Shown here: positions 22,914 through 24,471 of the stretch, one piece after another
How the letters are laid out: each line of letters starts with the position of its first letter
Numbering within the stretch: the first letter of the stretch is position 1
Source: Candidatus Segatella caccae
GTDB lineage: Bacteria; Bacteroidota; Bacteroidia; Bacteroidales; Bacteroidaceae
Length of the DNA stretch: 24,471 nt
NCBI GenBank assembly: GCA_900556395.1
Contig: USOQ01000042.1
Span: 1-24,471 of the forward strand
Direction: 5' to 3'
Notes under the pieces: generated by a model
What the model was told of the DNA's origin: nothing
The model's input: only the letters and a program-made list of their open reading frames with translations
Databases searched by the model: none
Translations under genes and position numbers: made by a program

Positions 22914-24068
22914 ATGAAAAAGTTTTTAGCTGTACTGGCTTTTGCTGGTATTTCTATGAGTGGTTTTGCTCAGGATGTTACTCCTACTCAGCAGTATAGT
23001 GTTGCAACAAACTCATTTTGGAGCAATTGGTTTGTTGAGGTAGGTGCTGATTGGAATGCATGGTACTCTGGCGAGGAGCATGGTCAGAATTTTGCAATAA
23101 GTCCTTTCAAGAAGTTCCGTTCTAATGCAGGCGCTTCTGTAGCTGTAGGTAAGTGGTTTACTCCTGGCCTCGGTTTGCGTACAAAGGTTCAGGGTATCTG
23201 GGGCAAGCGCGTTTGGGATCCTGAGACAGAGACTAAGGGTAGCTTCAACAGATATTGGGTTGTTAACGAGCAGGTAATGTTCAACCTCAGCAACTTGCTT
23301 TTGGGCTATAACGAGAACCGTGTATGGAATGTGATTCCTTTCGCTGGTGGTGGCTTCGGTCGCACTATGACTCACAACTACTATGCAATGGACCTCTGCG
23401 TTGGTCTTCAGTCTACATGGAAGGTAGCCAAGAAGGTGAACGTTTATTTTGAGGCAGGCTGGAACCGTTTCGAGTCTGATATCGATGGTGGTTACAACGG
23501 CGGTGAGCGCGGTTGGGATTCTCACGACAACAACCTCTATGCTGAAATCGGTTTGACTTTCAAGCTTGGCAAGTCTACTTGGAAGAAGACTCCAGATGTT
23601 GATGCTATCAACGCTCTTCATCAGTCAGAGCTTGATGCTCTTAACGCTAAGTTGAACGATGCTAACGCAGAGAACGAGCGTCTGAAGGATATGTTGGCTA
23701 ATCAGAAGCCTGTAGAGGTTGTAACTCCTAAGACAGTTAAGGAATTCGTTACTACACCAGTATCAGTATTCTTTGATATCAATAAGACTAACGTTGCTTC
23801 ACAGTATGATCTCGTAAATGTACGCGCTTTGGCTAAGTATGCTATTGCTAACAACTCTAACTTGCTCGTTAGCGGTTATGCAGATAAGGCTACAGGTAAT
23901 GAAAAGATCAACCAGAAGTTGTCTGAAGGTCGTGCAGAGACTGTTGCTGGCGAACTTGTTAAGATGGGTGTTAATAGATCTAACATTACAACAAAGGGTA
24001 ATGGTGGTGTAGATGATATGTCTCCTATCTCTTTCAACCGTCGTGCTACTGTTCAGGTTATTGAGTAA
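22914..24068 (+). CDS. OmpA-family outer-membrane protein
   Basis: Protein of 384 aa. The signal peptide is MKKFLAVLAFAGISMSGFAQ; starting there rather than at the in-frame ATG 22905 gives a standard signal. Residues about 28-215 alternate aromatic and polar residues (WSNWFVEVGADWNAWYSG, WNRFESDIDGG) as in an 8-stranded beta-barrel. A heptad-like coiled coil follows (about 222-250, LHQSELDALNAKLNDANAEN). The C-terminal OmpA domain binds peptidoglycan, with VFFDINKTNV, the Asp in GYADKATGNE and the Arg in LSEGRAETV. It likely links the outer membrane to the cell wall. Codon use is strongly biased (AAC, CTC, GGT, GTA), unlike most of its neighbours, a sign of very high expression. It is transcribed alone, between its own promoter and terminator. 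Confidence 0.93.
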   Translation: MKKFLAVLAFAGISMSGFAQDVTPTQQYSVATNSFWSNWFVEVGADWNAWYSGEEHGQNFAISPFKKFRSNAGASVAVGKWFTPGLGLRTKVQGIWGKRVWDPETETKGSFNRYWVVNEQVMFNLSNLLLGYNENRVWNVIPFAGGGFGRTMTHNYYAMDLCVGLQSTWKVAKKVNVYFEAGWNRFESDIDGGYNGGERGWDSHDNNLYAEIGLTFKLGKSTWKKTPDVDAINALHQSELDALNAKLNDANAENERLKDMLANQKPVEVVTPKTVKEFVTTPVSVFFDINKTNVASQYDLVNVRALAKYAIANNSNLLVSGYADKATGNEKINQKLSEGRAETVAGELVKMGVNRSNITTKGNGGVDDMSPISFNRRATVQVIE

Positions 24069-24111
24069 TACAACTTTGTTAGGTTTGATATAACTTACAA
24101 GGTTAAGATAT

Positions 24112-24141
24112 AAGGTGCTTCCTATTGGGGAGCACCTTTTT
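24112..24141 (+). terminator. Intrinsic terminator after the OmpA-family gene
   Basis: AAGGTGCTTCC pairs with GGGAGCACCTT (11 bp, with one T-G pair) around a 5-base loop and runs into TTTTT. A clear strong terminator. Confidence 0.9.
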
Positions 24142-24434
24142 GTTTCTATTAACTATTTCGCAAGAGTTCTATGTACATACGGTTATGATGTACATTTGCT
24201 TGTTTAGCTACATTTTCTTTTGGAAGAATGAAATATAATTACTTAGCCCTTTTTTTTAAGAGGGTTCAGTTTATTAGTTTTATTTGTGCGAATTTCATTG
24301 TTTTTGGTGAGTAGCAATAGAATGGTAAGGATTCCTTTGTGGAGGATTATAAACGTTGTTTTCTTTGTTTTATAGGTCTTAAATAAGGGAAAAAGAACTT
24401 TTTTGAAGGAAAAATGAAAAAAGTTGCCGAAAAG
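24142..24434. other. Intergenic region without a convincing gene
   Basis: AT-rich noncoding stretch. It holds two copies of the palindrome ATGTACAT (24171-24178 and 24188-24195), a weak 7-bp hairpin CCCTTTT with AAGAGGG (24247-24264), and a 9-bp inverted repeat AACTTTTTT with AAAAAAGTT (24396-24404 and 24417-24425) just upstream of a promoter. The only ATG frame of note is 28 codons (24228-24314) with no other support. Confidence 0.6.
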
Positions 24435-24466
24435 TTTGGTGGAAACAAAAAATGTTCGTACCTTTG
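24435..24466 (+). promoter_or_regulatory. Full Bacteroidetes promoter at the right edge
   Basis: TTTG (24435-24438) is separated by 20 bases from TACCTTTG (24459-24466), a complete match to TTTG-N19-21-TAnnTTTG and the only promoter here with both boxes at consensus spacing. AT-rich DNA with a 9-bp inverted repeat lies just upstream. It points to a strongly expressed unit beyond the window. Confidence 0.85.
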
Positions 24467-24471
24467 CAACC

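Noticed and set aside
24228..24314. 28-codon frame in the right intergenic region
   Set aside because: Very short, hydrophobic by AT bias, no promoter box before it and no operon context.
24415..24471. ATG frame open to the window edge, preceded by GAAGGA
   Set aside because: It overlaps both boxes of a full consensus promoter, which explains the sequence better; truncation prevents a real test.

Overview
The window looks like part of a Bacteroidales chromosome, most likely Prevotella or a close relative. The evidence is the low GC content, the near absence of Shine-Dalgarno sequences, the repeated Bacteroidetes-type -7 box TAnnTTTG (usually followed by CA) ahead of transcription units, and a gene order that I recall as typical of the order (DUF177-rpmF-fabH-era-der; tig-clpP-clpX; paired PpiC/SurA foldases next to an OstA-like protein). 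It is core chromosome: I see no insertion sequence, phage, integrase, CRISPR array or tRNA.

Layout. Positions 1-98 hold the 3' end of a 5S rRNA and its terminator. An orphan membrane histidine kinase begins 14 bases after that terminator. A promoter at 1346 drives DUF177(YceD)-rpmF-fabH, with a TAATG overlap between rpmF and fabH and a strong terminator after fabH. The GTPase genes era and der follow, separated by a hairpin-rich intergenic repeat, then a small lipoprotein gene. A bidirectional terminator at 6159-6185 separates this rightward block from the leftward pair mlaE-mlaF. A 164-bp divergent region carries promoters for mlaE (leftward) and lptB (rightward). Then come tig, clpP-clpX (overlapping TAATG), recQ, guaB, and a tight block of PpiC foldase, SurA-like foldase, OstA-like protein, an unlisted 54-codon gene with a C-terminal membrane segment, and mutL. 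A terminator and promoter precede an OmpA-family porin gene that ends in a strong terminator. The last ~330 bp hold no convincing gene but end in a textbook promoter (TTTG-N20-TACCTTTG) pointing out of the window.

The genes form three themes: ribosome and GTPase functions (DUF177, L32, Era, Der), protein quality control (trigger factor, ClpP, ClpX), and outer-membrane building (LptB, OstA-like protein, two periplasmic PPIases, OmpA, MlaEF). RecQ and MutL serve DNA repair, GuaB makes GMP, FabH starts fatty acids.

The points most worth a second look are: ClpP carries Asn at the position of the catalytic Asp (residue 199); the clpP promoter lies in the loop of a perfect 12-bp inverted repeat; an uncatalogued 54-aa tail-anchored-like ORF sits between ostA and mutL; a perfect 12-bp hairpin lies inside the first codons of the OstA-like gene; MutL has lost both recognisable endonuclease motifs; and the first kinase gene has no visible promoter other than rRNA read-through. 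No single novel multi-gene system is evident.
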